From DASRDZ01 sp035569495 (GTDB lineage: Bacteria > Chloroflexota > Dormibacteria > Aeolococcales > Aeolococcaceae), in the NCBI GenBank assembly GCA_035569495.1, contig DATMMX010000011.1, positions 62,001 through 126,000 of the forward strand: a DNA stretch of 64,000 nt, written 5' to 3'. Shown in pieces: positions 46,501 through 53,762 of the stretch. The position numbers and the translations under genes were made by a program. Each line of letters opens with the position of its first letter. The stretch's first letter is position 1. The notes under the pieces were generated by a model that saw only the letters and a list, made by a program, of their open reading frames with translations, was not told where the DNA came from and did not search any database.

Positions 46501-47954
46501 AGGGTGCTCTGCAGCGCCTGCGGCCAGCGCGCCATGCCGGGGACGCTGGGCTGCTTGGTCCAGTGGCCGACCGCGATGGTCTCGCTGAACGCCCCGCCAC
46601 TGATGGCGTTGCTGCCCGTGCCCGAGACCCAGCCCTCGGTCGGCGAGGCCAGGCTGAGGTCGGAGAGGTAGCCGACCGGGTCGGTCTCGCGCATCCAGTG
46701 GCCGCCGCCGCCGCCCGCCGGGACGAAGTGGAACAGGCCCATGCCCGCGGCGAAGGTCTCCCCGCCGTCGAAGGACTGCACCGCGGTGAGCCCGAAGGCG
46801 GCCAGGGGGAAGACGTCGTCGCAGAGGAGCTGCTGGGTGGCCGTGCCGCTGGTGCCCGCGCCGCTGCTGACCGCCACGGTGTCGAGTGCGGGGCAGTAGC
46901 TGCGCGCGGTGAAGCCGGTGACCCCGCCTCCGCCCGCGGTCAGGGCGATGGCGAAGGGGCGGCTGCTGTCACCCGTCTGCGCGTCGCCGAAGGGATGGGT
47001 GGCGTCGGTGGGCTCGATGCGGCCGACCACCCACGCCCCGCCGCCGTTGACCGTGACCGCGCCGCCGCTGGCCGACTGGTTCTGCGTGCTGGTGCCGGTG
47101 GCCCGGCCCTGGGGGGTGCCGTCGTTCTGGGTCGGGGCGGGCGGGCTGTCGAACATCGCCTCGCCGGTGGTCACCTGCTGCCAGCCCAGGCCGGAGGTGC
47201 GGTGCAGGATGACCAGCGACGTCGAGGAGTCGCCGCTGACCGCCCACGCCTCCTCGCTGTCGCTTGGCGACGCCGCCACCGAGACCAGGTCGGGCGACTT
47301 GCCGGAGATGTTGGTCGCCGAGTCGGGCTGCCAGGCGCCGCCGGAGAGGCGGAGCACGGTGATGGCGCCGCCCTTCTGGTCGCCGACCGCGTAGCCGGTG
47401 ACCCCGCCGCCGCCCGAGGTGCTGAGGCTGACCGACTCGAGGGTGACGCCCGTTCCGGTTGACAGCACCTGCCAGCCGCCGCCCCCAACGTGGTGGACGA
47501 GGAATCCGTCGGCGCCCGCCGCCCAGACCTCGTTGCCCGGGGTCACGGCCAGCGAGGTGAGCCGCGGGTTGGCGACCTGCCCCGATCCCGTCCGGGGCAC
47601 GTCGTCGAGCTGCCAGCCGGTGCCGCTCAGGTAGTGGAGGAAGACGAGCTGGCCGAGGGCGTCCGCGGGCTGCCGCTCGTTGCCGATCGAGGTGGTGTAG
47701 CCGAACGCCCAGGCCTCGCCGCCGTCGCTGCCGGGACGGACCGCGATGCGCACGATGCGGGCGGGCGCGTTGGTCGCCTCCATCACCGGGGAGGCCACCG
47801 TCTCGGTGGCCAGCCGCACCGAGGCCAGGGCGAGGGGCCCGCCGTCCCCGTTCGCCGGTCCACCGCCGACCCCCGCCATGGTGGCCGCCAGCACAACGAA
47901 GAGCACCGCGGTCGTCGCGGCGCGGCGGCGCGGTGCGCTGGGCTGGTTTCCCAC
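43536..47954 (-). CDS. Giant surface protein: propeller repeats plus degenerate metallophosphoesterase-like domain
   Basis: A 1472-residue exported protein. Helix at about 14-30 (signal or anchor); residues 60-805 contain irregular propeller repeats with the recurrent AWAVG/GWAVGEGG/AWAVGNAG signature of YCF48/BNR-like blades. Residues about 838-1140 follow the block order of calcineurin-like phosphoesterases, but the metal ligands are replaced: VVGGDM keeps GD, GNHD is GPQD (919-922), the His block is VVMNQPP and GHxH is SGIAA (1088-1092). A Pro-rich and Lys/Glu-rich stalk leads to a C-terminal helix (AVGAAMLLMFVAMSAWA) and basic tail. The preferred GTG start at 47954 follows GGAGAGG closely; a longer start is possible. 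It is coupled to the PstS-like gene. Confidence 0.78.
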   Translation of the reverse strand: MGNQPSAPRRRAATTAVLFVVLAATMAGVGGGPANGDGGPLALASVRLATETVASPVMEATNAPARIVRIAVRPGSDGGEAWAFGYTTSIGNERQPADALGQLVFLHYLSGTGWQLDDVPRTGSGQVANPRLTSLAVTPGNEVWAAGADGFLVHHVGGGGWQVLSTGTGVTLESVSLSTSGGGGVTGYAVGDQKGGAITVLRLSGGAWQPDSATNISGKSPDLVSVAASPSDSEEAWAVSGDSSTSLVILHRTSGLGWQQVTTGEAMFDSPPAPTQNDGTPQGRATGTSTQNQSASGGAVTVNGGGAWVVGRIEPTDATHPFGDAQTGDSSRPFAIALTAGGGGVTGFTARSYCPALDTVAVSSGAGTSGTATQQLLCDDVFPLAAFGLTAVQSFDGGETFAAGMGLFHFVPAGGGGGHWMRETDPVGYLSDLSLASPTEGWVSGTGSNAISGGAFSETIAVGHWTKQPSVPGMARWPQALQSTLEAVAIDPGGSGQALAVGDDGATSRFLPGHGWQQQLTGNLTTLHAIAWPATNAAWAVGNAGTVAHWDGSSWSATQVPLTGPLDQRPNLFGVAFTDAAHGWAVGEGGGIYSYSGGRWHVDRAHAPTQPNLYTAVAAGGSVLAAGDGGTVLVHGGGGWQDDGGAEGLARQPGNPPPGATQPVATFYASASLPDGTVALGGSYGMLLTGAPGSLQRTEHTVDGTITALALSGSAGSHSVLAAVSPRSLSKFVGGQLGTTQGWTMLQDGSGWHDIEFGHGLTMWTSTDTAAQRDAVYGLAVVPGTLRGWAVGGYPALTADDDNRSYERGTPSSSTYRLDVGGDPSPPSSGTQLPAQPASGFTFAYLGESACAGGVCGAALGSGPMADVVLLAAQQEINQVAPSLTVVGGDMRRTGLPEELGEFQRFIGGWSTPVYAAMGPQDLVTGLDTGQVFPGAPSQSLPGSNGFYGQVFSGQPAPWGNGQAAAGVTAKTVAADGTVDPTRARTHYAFDYAPDGLPPQARFVVLNTSEGTLEKSSENPPLTGASTQLDWLGQQIDGARAEGLPAIVVMNQPPADPRGVRRDSTTLVDGPAFDATILQHQPAAVIASGIAANLAGTVPTTNVPLYVSGGAGSPLVGDRLAFHGDYHGWLQITVDPAHPAPSGQAGVTVRAMPVLEGVALSIIPRAGSLQSGIPAGAPATVRAFGRLPDAGFGNLNGGNPDPTQSNAQNLVVPDPEYGSIPCLAGTDGSACTVPGAMQPYHSFWSEDPKVADFVQPCPSINNPAFGCTDAKGNLVADDQDGFLCTFQPGTVWIDSVVGIHKAREQISVTAGSGSACNGFVPAPKNGGQGSNALGTHLVQPAPVVQPQSLPAPPTPVRIHHPVPFHPFNNNLVPAVLPPPVPVLAAAPPLPAAGTAAKKEEEREKALEHSREKGGEGGQHQAVAYDASIPESGFDARPVAAVGAAMLLMFVAMSAWASSRRRPQAAIDLRRWE

Positions 47955-47992
47955 TACCTCTCCATGCCTTCCTTGGGCTCGGGGTTGATGAA

Positions 47993-48023
47993 GTGGGGGC
48001 GGCCCACTGCGGGCCGCCCCCAC
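47993..48023. terminator. Strong hairpin between two exported-protein genes
   Basis: Perfect 13-bp stem, GTGGGGGCGGCCC (47993-48005) with GGGCCGCCCCCAC (48011-48023), and a 5-nt loop. It begins 40 nt after the stop of the 406-residue secreted protein and ends 38 nt before the giant gene start. There is no U-tract on either strand, so it may be a weak terminator, an attenuator or an mRNA stabiliser. Confidence 0.6.
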
Positions 48024-48063
48024 GCCTTGACGAGTTGTTGCCAGTTGTGGTTGGAACTGGTGC

Positions 48064-49284
48064 CTAGGTGATCGCGAAGCCCGCGGCGTCGGGCGTGTAC
48101 ATCGGGGTGTTCGGAACCAGGGTCCGGCCGTTGACCGTGTGGTACTCGTACGGCCACGGGATGGGCCCGTGCTGGGTGCAGGAGGCGCCGAGACCGGCGG
48201 CCGAGAGGATCGCGTAGAGGTCGCCGTTGTCCTGCTTGGTGGGATCGCCCTGCCCGGAGAAGCACGGGTCGTAGGGGACCGTGGACGGGCCCACGACCGG
48301 GCAGCTCGCGGTCAGGTTGGCGGCGTCGCAGTCCTGGACGGCGCCCGCGGGGAAGCCGACGGGCAGGAGGCCGAGGTCGTAGCCGTTGCCGGCGCCGCTG
48401 CCGCCGTCGTCGTTGATGCACGAGGTCACCGCGGTGCTGCACACCTGGCGGCCGGGGGCCCAGTCGACGGTGGTGAGCAGGCCGCCCACGCCCTGGATCG
48501 GGCCGAGCACCGAGCACTCGACCGGCTCGCAGACGGTCGTCGGCAGGGTGACGCTGGCCGAGACCTGGGTGGACACGGTCAGGTTGATCGCCGAGGCGTC
48601 AGCAATGGAAAGGAAGGTCCGCGACTCGGTGCGGGCGATGCCCTGCTCCGGCGGCGCGGGCGGCGCAACCTTGGTGACCCAGGTGTACGGGAAGTAGAAC
48701 GTGAACGAACTGTTGCCGGTCAGCGTGGTCGCGGCGCTGCCGCTTGTGAGCTGGGCCTTGTCGAAGAACGTGTACTGGCCGACCGGGTCGAAGGTGGCGA
48801 CCCCGTAGTCCTCGATGTTGGCCGTCCCACCCGCCTGGGCGCTGGCCCATGCGCAGACCTTCCAGCCGTAGCGCGAGTTGTACGGGCCGTCGTAGATCGG
48901 CGCGCCGTGGTGGCCGTAGCCGACGATCACCGGGCCGCTGGCGATGGGCTCGCCGTTGGGGATGTCGAAGCAGGCGTTGATCTCGATGCCGGTGTCACCG
49001 TTGGTGACCGGGAAGGTCGGGATGGCGCCGTTGACGGTGATGGTGAAGGCCACCTGTCCGCCGCTCGCCGTCGCCGTCACGTGGGTCAGGTCCGCGTACG
49101 GACGCGGGCTCGACGAGGGCACCGCCACCAGGCGGTTCTGGCTCAGGATCGGGTCGAGCACGTCGCCGACCGCGTCGCTGAAGCTGCTGATCGGAGCCGC
49201 GTGGACAGGTGTGACACCGGTGCCCACCAGGGCCCCGGCCGCCACCAGCCCCACGGCCGTGGTCCTCAAGATGCCTTTTCTCAC
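48064..49284 (-). CDS. Secreted protein, function unknown
   Basis: A 406-residue exported protein with a signal peptide of about 29 residues (AAGALVGTGVTPVHA). The mature part starts with FSDAVGDVLDPILSQNRLV and contains a beta-rich N-terminal half. The C-terminal half has at least eight cysteines (VCEPVECSVLG, VCSTAVTSCIN, DCDAANLTASC, PCFSGQG), probably all in disulfides. I recognise no family. It lies upstream of the giant surface gene on the same strand, separated by the strong hairpin. Excess expression over the downstream genes is a possible consequence. Confidence 0.7.
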   Translation of the reverse strand: MRKGILRTTAVGLVAAGALVGTGVTPVHAAPISSFSDAVGDVLDPILSQNRLVAVPSSSPRPYADLTHVTATASGGQVAFTITVNGAIPTFPVTNGDTGIEINACFDIPNGEPIASGPVIVGYGHHGAPIYDGPYNSRYGWKVCAWASAQAGGTANIEDYGVATFDPVGQYTFFDKAQLTSGSAATTLTGNSSFTFYFPYTWVTKVAPPAPPEQGIARTESRTFLSIADASAINLTVSTQVSASVTLPTTVCEPVECSVLGPIQGVGGLLTTVDWAPGRQVCSTAVTSCINDDGGSGAGNGYDLGLLPVGFPAGAVQDCDAANLTASCPVVGPSTVPYDPCFSGQGDPTKQDNGDLYAILSAAGLGASCTQHGPIPWPYEYHTVNGRTLVPNTPMYTPDAAGFAIT

Positions 49285-49467
49285 TAGCCTTCCTCCGGAC
49301 CGCCAGCGTGCCGGACCTCTGCCGCCACCGAATCCTGCCGGTCCACGGTGTTAATCGCGCCAGCGGCCCGAAGCGCTTACGCCGGTCGCGATTTGACTCG
49401 GCGCCCGGGGGCCGCGCTAGGCTTTTTGCTTCGGTCGGGCAGCCCGCCCGCCGCTGGAAAGGAAGGG

Positions 49468-49836
49468 ATGACCATGCTTGCAAGCAACCTGGTTCGCCGC
49501 GCCGCCGTCTGTGCGGCCACCGCCGGGGTGGCCCTGGCGATGACCTCCGGAGTGGGCCACGCCGCCGCCACCGCGGGCACCAACTGCATCTGGGAGCCGG
49601 GCTCGGGCGGCTGCTCCTTCGTGACCCAGGCCACGCCGGGCACGGGCATCTGGGTGGTGTGGGCCGGCGGCTCGGCCGCGCCGCAGGTCGACGGGCTGGC
49701 CCCGCTCTTCTGCTTCGCCAACGCCGGCGCGAGCGGCGTGTGCAGCTACCAGATCACCTCGGTGCCCGGCGACACGGTGACCGTCACCGCCGACCCGGCC
49801 AGTGCCGGCGTGGCCTCGGAGCAGGACTCGCTCTAG
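49468..49836 (+). CDS. Small secreted protein, function unknown
   Basis: A 122-residue exported protein with a signal peptide of about 32 residues (AGVALAMTSGVGHAA). The mature 90 residues hold four Cys (NCIWEPGSGGC, LFCFANAGASGVC) and are otherwise beta-rich. AAGGAAGGG precedes the ATG; an ATG two codons on is equally possible. The HhH-GPD gene follows 17 bp later with its own -10 box, so they need not share a transcript. Confidence 0.66.
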   Translation: MTMLASNLVRRAAVCAATAGVALAMTSGVGHAAATAGTNCIWEPGSGGCSFVTQATPGTGIWVVWAGGSAAPQVDGLAPLFCFANAGASGVCSYQITSVPGDTVTVTADPASAGVASEQDSL

Positions 49837-49841
49837 GCGGC

Positions 49842-49847
49842 TACGCT
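49842..49847 (+). promoter_or_regulatory. -10 element for the HhH-GPD gene (leaderless)
   Basis: TACGCT, exactly 6 nt before the ATG at 49854 and 5 nt after the stop of the preceding secreted-protein gene. Confidence 0.5.
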
Positions 49848-49853
49848 AGGGCG

Positions 49854-50471
49854 ATGAGCACAACGGGTGCGCCGCAGCGCCTGCCCTACAGCGGTGACGA
49901 CGAGGCCGACCGCCTCGTCGCCACCGATCCCAACGCGCTGCTGATCGGCTTTCTGCTCGACCAGCAGGTCACCGTCCAGAAGGCGTTCTCCGGGCCGCTG
50001 GAGATCCGCCGCCGCCTGGGCACCCTCGACCCCGCCGAGCTGGCGGCGATCGACCCGGAGCGGATGCGCAAGGCGTTCAGCACACCGCCCGCCATCCACC
50101 GGTTCCCCGCCGCCATGGCCGACCGGGTGCACGCGCTGGCGTCGCTGCTGGCCACCGAGTACGGCGGCGACGCGGCGCGGATCTGGCGCGGCGCCTCGGT
50201 GGACGAGATCAAGCAGCGGCTGGCCCGGCTGCCCGGCATCGGCCCGATGAAGTCGCGCACCATCCTGGCGCTGCTGGCCAAGCAGTACGGGGTGCGGCCG
50301 CCCGGATGGGAGGCGGTGCTGCCGGACTTCCCGACGCTGGCCGACGTCACCACCGCCGACGAGCTGGCCGAGTACCAGGCGGGCAAGCGCGCCTGGAAGG
50401 CGCAGATGCGCGCCCAGGGGCTCGACCCGAACAAGCACACGCTGCCGCCCAAGAAAGGAGGCACGCGATGA
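49854..50471 (+). CDS. HhH-GPD-family base-excision repair-like protein
   Basis: A 205-residue protein resembling the small TIGR03252-type HhH-GPD family of actinobacteria. LLIGFLLDQQVTVQKAFSGP near the start and the helix-hairpin-helix LARLPGIGPMKSRTILALLA (about 123-142) are clear. The catalytic Lys and the GPD Asp of Nth-type glycosylases are not evident: the stretch after the HhH is WEAVLPDFPTLADV. Glycosylase activity is therefore unproven. Its stop overlaps the ATG of the metallo-beta-lactamase gene, so they are coupled. A role in a shared repair or nucleotide task would be speculation. Confidence 0.82.
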   Translation: MSTTGAPQRLPYSGDDEADRLVATDPNALLIGFLLDQQVTVQKAFSGPLEIRRRLGTLDPAELAAIDPERMRKAFSTPPAIHRFPAAMADRVHALASLLATEYGGDAARIWRGASVDEIKQRLARLPGIGPMKSRTILALLAKQYGVRPPGWEAVLPDFPTLADVTTADELAEYQAGKRAWKAQMRAQGLDPNKHTLPPKKGGTR

Positions 50472-51154
50472 CGCAGTCCGGCACGCAGCGGGTGATCAGC
50501 GTCTTCGACGACGGCGACGTGCGCATCGTCAAGGTCGGGCCGATGGGGCCGTACAGCAACAACGCGTACATCGTGCGCGACATGGCGCGCGGCGAGTCGC
50601 TGCTGGTCGACATGCCGCTGGAGACGAGCACGCTGCTCGAGGCCATCGCCGAGGACGGCAACGTCACCCAGATCCTCGCCACCCACTGGCATCCTGACCA
50701 CTGGTTCAGTTACGACGCCGTGCGCGAGGCGACCGGCGCGCCGGTGCTGGTCGGCGACCGCGAGATCAAGATCGACGAGGAGCGCATCGACCGCCGCGTC
50801 GCCGACGGCGAGGAGGTGCTGGTCGGCGCCACGCGATGCACGGTGCTGCACACACCCGGCCACACACCGGGGAGCATCTGCCTGCGCGTCGGGCGCGCAG
50901 TGATCAGTGGCGACACGCTGTTCGACGGCGGCCCCGGCAAGACCTCGCAGGCGGGCGACGTGGAAACCATCGTCCGCGCCATCGTCGACCGGCTGCACCC
51001 ACTGCCCGACGACACCGTGGTGATGCCGGGCCATGGCGCCAACACCGACATCGGCACCAGCAAGGCGCAGTACCGGGAATACCTCAAGCACCCGGTGCGC
51101 CCCGGCTACTTCGGCGATGTCGAGTGGTTGAAAGGAGGGAGCGCGCCGGGCTGA
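50468..51154 (+). CDS. Metallo-beta-lactamase-fold hydrolase
   Basis: A 228-residue MBL-fold enzyme. The metal motif is THWHPDHW (HxHxDH); further ligands are in HTPGHTPGS, SGDTLFDGG and PGHGANTDIG. This pattern is that of glyoxalase II-like hydrolases; the substrate is not predictable. AAAGGAGG precedes the ATG by 8 nt within the end of the HhH-GPD gene, and the 4-bp overlap shows translational coupling. A hairpin overlaps its 3' end. Confidence 0.9.
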   Translation: MTQSGTQRVISVFDDGDVRIVKVGPMGPYSNNAYIVRDMARGESLLVDMPLETSTLLEAIAEDGNVTQILATHWHPDHWFSYDAVREATGAPVLVGDREIKIDEERIDRRVADGEEVLVGATRCTVLHTPGHTPGSICLRVGRAVISGDTLFDGGPGKTSQAGDVETIVRAIVDRLHPLPDDTVVMPGHGANTDIGTSKAQYREYLKHPVRPGYFGDVEWLKGGSAPG

Positions 51155-51166
51155 CCCGACGCGCTC
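51139..51166. terminator. Hairpin between convergent MBL and small membrane protein genes
   Basis: GAGCGCG (51139-51145) pairs with CGCGCTC (51160-51166) around a 14-nt loop, spanning the MBL stop codon at 51152-51154. There is no U-tract. It could end transcription in both directions in the 36-bp gap to the gene at 51191. Confidence 0.4.
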
Positions 51167-51190
51167 CTCGGTCCGGAGACTTGCTGGCGG

Positions 51191-51346
51191 CTACCAGTTG
51201 TACCAGCGGCGTCCCGACCCCCTGGCGGCGAAACCGACCAGGAACAGGGCCAGGGCGATGACGGCCACCCACCACAGGGCGTGCAGCGCAGCGCCTGCGC
51301 CAAACAGGATGGCGATCAGGATCAGGGCGAGAATGATGGCTACCAT
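51191..51346 (-). CDS. 51-residue hydrophobic membrane protein
   Basis: Very small gene. ATG at 51346 follows GGGGAGG by 7 nt. The protein has two hydrophobic halves, MVAIILALILIAILFGAG and LWWVAVIALALFLVGFAA, and ends RRWYNW. This matches the short hydrophobic proteins ending in WYRW-like residues that are common in Streptomyces and relatives. Function is unknown. It is convergent with the MBL gene and lies downstream of another small membrane gene. Confidence 0.75.
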   Translation of the reverse strand: MVAIILALILIAILFGAGAALHALWWVAVIALALFLVGFAARGSGRRWYNW

Positions 51347-51400
51347 GCGGGAACCTCCCCAGTTGCGTTGGATCCGGCGGCGAAGCGCACCGGCTGCATG

Positions 51401-51583
51401 TCAGTGCGCGACAAGGGTGACGAGAGCAACCGCGGCGAGCCACACGCCCACCGTGGTCGCGACGGCAAGTCCAGCCCACTCACGGAGCGCGTGACGCCGG
51501 CGGCGGCGCCGCAGGCGGGCGCGGCGGGCATCCAGGTTGACGATCATCGCCGCCGCGCTGTCCATGGACTCCGTCCGGAGCAT
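51401..51583 (-). CDS. 60-residue membrane protein
   Basis: Small gene with a basic N-terminal half (RRARLRRRRRRHALREW) and one helix at about 36-56 (AGLAVATTVGVWLAAVALVTL). AGGAGG lies about 11 nt before the ATG. A good sigma-70-type promoter is 56-85 bp upstream on the same strand. The 51-residue membrane gene follows 54 bp later. No family is recognised. Confidence 0.58.
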   Translation of the reverse strand: MLRTESMDSAAAMIVNLDARRARLRRRRRRHALREWAGLAVATTVGVWLAAVALVTLVAH

Positions 51584-51638
51584 GTGTCCACGTACCTCCT
51601 GTGTCCTGGTGTGCCCTGCCCGGGATCTCGATGGACTG

Positions 51639-51668
51639 AGCGTAAAGAAGCTACACCATCATTGTCAA
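51639..51668 (-). promoter_or_regulatory. Sigma-70-type promoter for the small membrane genes
   Basis: On the minus strand, TTGACA (51663-51668), 18 bp, TACGCT (51639-51644). It is the clearest -35/-10 pair in the window and lies in an AT-rich patch. A GTCAAGT on the plus strand here is shared with the MerR operator 78 bp away. Confidence 0.6.
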
Positions 51669-51741
51669 GTTTTATGCCTGCAATAAGGGCATAGAGAGGC
51701 ACACCAGGAGTGTACCTCCGGTGCGTTGGTGGCCGCGGAAC

Positions 51742-51758
51742 GTCAAGTGGCGCTTGAC
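51742..51758. promoter_or_regulatory. Inverted repeat overlapping the MerR gene promoter
   Basis: GTCAAG, 5 nt, CTTGAC: a perfect 6-bp inverted repeat. The right arm forms the -35 TTGACA (51754-51759) of a promoter whose -10 would be CAGCAT (51777-51782, 17-bp spacing). A site on the -35 fits autoregulation by the encoded MerR-like protein. A second imperfect repeat, GGCACAC/GTGTACC, is at 51698-51716. Confidence 0.55.
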
Positions 51759-51790
51759 ACTTCACACCGGGGGTGCCAGCATCGCCGATC

Positions 51791-52501
51791 GTGGCCGCCT
51801 ACCCCCACCGGATGCGGGACCTGGTCCGCCTCACCGGCACCCCCGCGCCGACCATCCACTTCTACCTGCAGCAGGGCCTGCTCCCCGCGCCGCGCAAGAC
51901 GGCGGGCAACCAGGCGCTCTACCCGCAGGAGACGGTGGACCGTGTGCGCTGGGTCCGCTCCCTGCAGGCCGAGCTGCACCTGCCGCTGCGCAGCATCCGC
52001 TGGGTGCTGGAGTGCCACGGCGAGCTGCCCATCACCGAGATCCGCGCCCTGCAGGCGCTGGGCAGCCTGCTCGAAGAGCCCGATCCCGCAGCAAGTGACG
52101 ACGAGCTGGCGGCGCTGCACGACCACGTCGAGCCCGGCGACATCGAGGGGCTGCGCCGGCTCGGGCTGATCGGGGCGGAGGGGCGGTTGTCGAGCTCGGA
52201 CCTGCGCGTCGTGGAGCTGACCGCGGCCCTGCGCGAGGCCGGCTTCACCGAGGCGGCGGGCTTCAGCATCGAGAACATGGCGCTGTACCGCGACGCGGTC
52301 GAGCAGCTGGTGCAGCAGGAGCTGGCGCGGATCATCGAGCCGGTGCTGTCACGGCACGACAGCGCGACGCTGGGCGACCTGGTCAACCGGGGGTTCCCCC
52401 TGGCCAACCAGCTGCTCGCCCTCTTGCACCACAAGGTTCTGCAGGCGGAGCTCCAGCGCTGGCTGGGGTTGCGTGAGATCAGTCAGAGCAACATCGCCTA
52501 A
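51791..52501 (+). CDS. MerR-family transcriptional regulator
   Basis: A 236-residue regulator. The N-terminal winged helix (about 8-75) shows MRDLVRLTGTPAPTIHFYLQ, then NQALYPQETVDRVRWVRSL and a second helix-turn-helix LPLRSIRWVLE. The remaining 150 residues are helical (coiled dimer region and an effector part) and lack the metal-binding cysteines of MerR itself. The GTG at 51791 is chosen because the promoter at 51754-51782 predicts a transcript starting there, leaderless; a GTG at 51773 would lie before the transcription start. It is followed 18 bp later by the di-iron protein gene. Confidence 0.85.
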   Translation: MAAYPHRMRDLVRLTGTPAPTIHFYLQQGLLPAPRKTAGNQALYPQETVDRVRWVRSLQAELHLPLRSIRWVLECHGELPITEIRALQALGSLLEEPDPAASDDELAALHDHVEPGDIEGLRRLGLIGAEGRLSSSDLRVVELTAALREAGFTEAAGFSIENMALYRDAVEQLVQQELARIIEPVLSRHDSATLGDLVNRGFPLANQLLALLHHKVLQAELQRWLGLREISQSNIA

Positions 52502-52519
52502 GAGGTTGGAGAGAGCGGA

Positions 52520-53599
52520 ATGAGCACTCGTGTGTATGCACTGCCGGTGGAGCAGACCAATTGGCGCTTGCCCAGCGGTGGGGAGACGGTCTTCACCTGG
52601 GAGTACGACGAGGGGCGCGAGAAGCTGCTCAACCTCTACGAGAAGGGGAAGAAGCGGCAGTGGAACGCCAACGAGCGCATCGACTGGAGCCACGAGCCGA
52701 ACCCCGACAACCCGCTCGACGGCCCGGACGAGTACGTGCCCATCTTCGGTTCGCCGACGTGGGAGAAGATGGACGATCGAGCCCGCGCGGAGCTGCGGCG
52801 GCACATGGTCGCCTGGCAGTTCTCGCAGTTCCTGCACGGGGAGCAGGGGGCGCTGATCTGCACGGCGAAGATCGTGCAGACGGTTCCCGACCTGGACTCG
52901 AAGTTCTACGCCGGGACGCAGGTGATGGACGAGGCGCGGCACGTCGAGACGTATTCGCGGTACCTGCAGGAGAAGATCCGCCTGGCGTACCCGATCAACC
53001 GCAATCTCGAAGCGCTGCTCAACGACACCATCGCCGATTCGCGGTGGGACTTCACCTACCTGGGCATGCAGATCCTCATCGAGGGGCTGGCCCTGGCGGC
53101 GTTCGGGCTGATCCGGGATCTGACGGCCGATCCGCTGGCGCGTGCGGTGGTCGCGTACGTGATGGAGGACGAGGCGCGGCACGTTGCCTTCGGGCGCCTG
53201 GCACTGCGCGACTACTACCCGCAGATCACGCAGAAGGAGCGGGACGAGCGGGAGGAGTTCACGGTTCAGGCGTGCTATCTGATGCGGGATCGGTTCCTCG
53301 CGGAGGAGGTGTGGGAGAACCTGGGGCTGCCGGTGGACGAGAGCCTGAGCTATGTGCGCGATTCGGAATCGCAGAAGATGTTTCGGTCGTTGTTGTTCAC
53401 TCGGATTGTGCCGACGTTGAAGGATATTGGGCTTTGGGGGACGAAGATTCAGGCGGCGTTTGTGGATATGGGGGTGATGGATTACAGCGCCGTGGACGTT
53501 GAGGCGTTGATGGCGGAGGATGAGAGCAAGGCGGCGGAGATGGACCGGGCGCGGGTTGCTGAGGTGGATGAGGCTGTTGAGGCGGGGAGCGCCGCTTAA
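52520..53599 (+). CDS. Ferritin-like di-iron protein (ribonucleotide-reductase R2-like fold)
   Basis: A 359-residue soluble protein. All six carboxylate-bridged di-iron ligands are visible: Glu108 (HGEQGA), Glu138 and His141 (DEARHVETY), Glu188 (LIEGLALAAF), Glu218 and His221 (DEARHVAFG). It lacks the radical-transfer signatures of class I R2 proteins, so an oxidase or oxygenase role is more likely than ribonucleotide reduction. The MerR gene 18 bp upstream probably controls it. From about 53380 the codons shift to GGG, TTG, GTT and ATT, unlike the neighbouring operons. TTGGAGAG precedes the ATG. Confidence 0.83.
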   Translation: MSTRVYALPVEQTNWRLPSGGETVFTWEYDEGREKLLNLYEKGKKRQWNANERIDWSHEPNPDNPLDGPDEYVPIFGSPTWEKMDDRARAELRRHMVAWQFSQFLHGEQGALICTAKIVQTVPDLDSKFYAGTQVMDEARHVETYSRYLQEKIRLAYPINRNLEALLNDTIADSRWDFTYLGMQILIEGLALAAFGLIRDLTADPLARAVVAYVMEDEARHVAFGRLALRDYYPQITQKERDEREEFTVQACYLMRDRFLAEEVWENLGLPVDESLSYVRDSESQKMFRSLLFTRIVPTLKDIGLWGTKIQAAFVDMGVMDYSAVDVEALMAEDESKAAEMDRARVAEVDEAVEAGSAA

Positions 53600-53750
53600 G
53601 CCGCCGGTCGCGGGACACTGCCTCCGCGGACACGCTCGTCGATCCGTCCACTGGACGAATCGCGGCTGGCTCTCGGCGCTGGGGGCCCCCGACCCCAACG
53701 CCTCCGAGACGTCCGCTGCGGCAGCGTCCCACGCCCGGCTCTCGTTTTTC

Positions 53751-53756
53751 TAAACT
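53751..53756 (+). promoter_or_regulatory. -10 element for the LLM oxidoreductase (leaderless)
   Basis: TAAACT, exactly 6 nt before the ATG at 53763; no Shine-Dalgarno. Confidence 0.55.
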
Positions 53757-53762
53757 CGCCGG

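Noticed and set aside
43698..47462. Plus-strand frame of 1254 codons
   Set aside because: Antisense to the giant surface protein; the minus frame has repeats, a signal region and a C-terminal anchor, while the plus frame is low-complexity.
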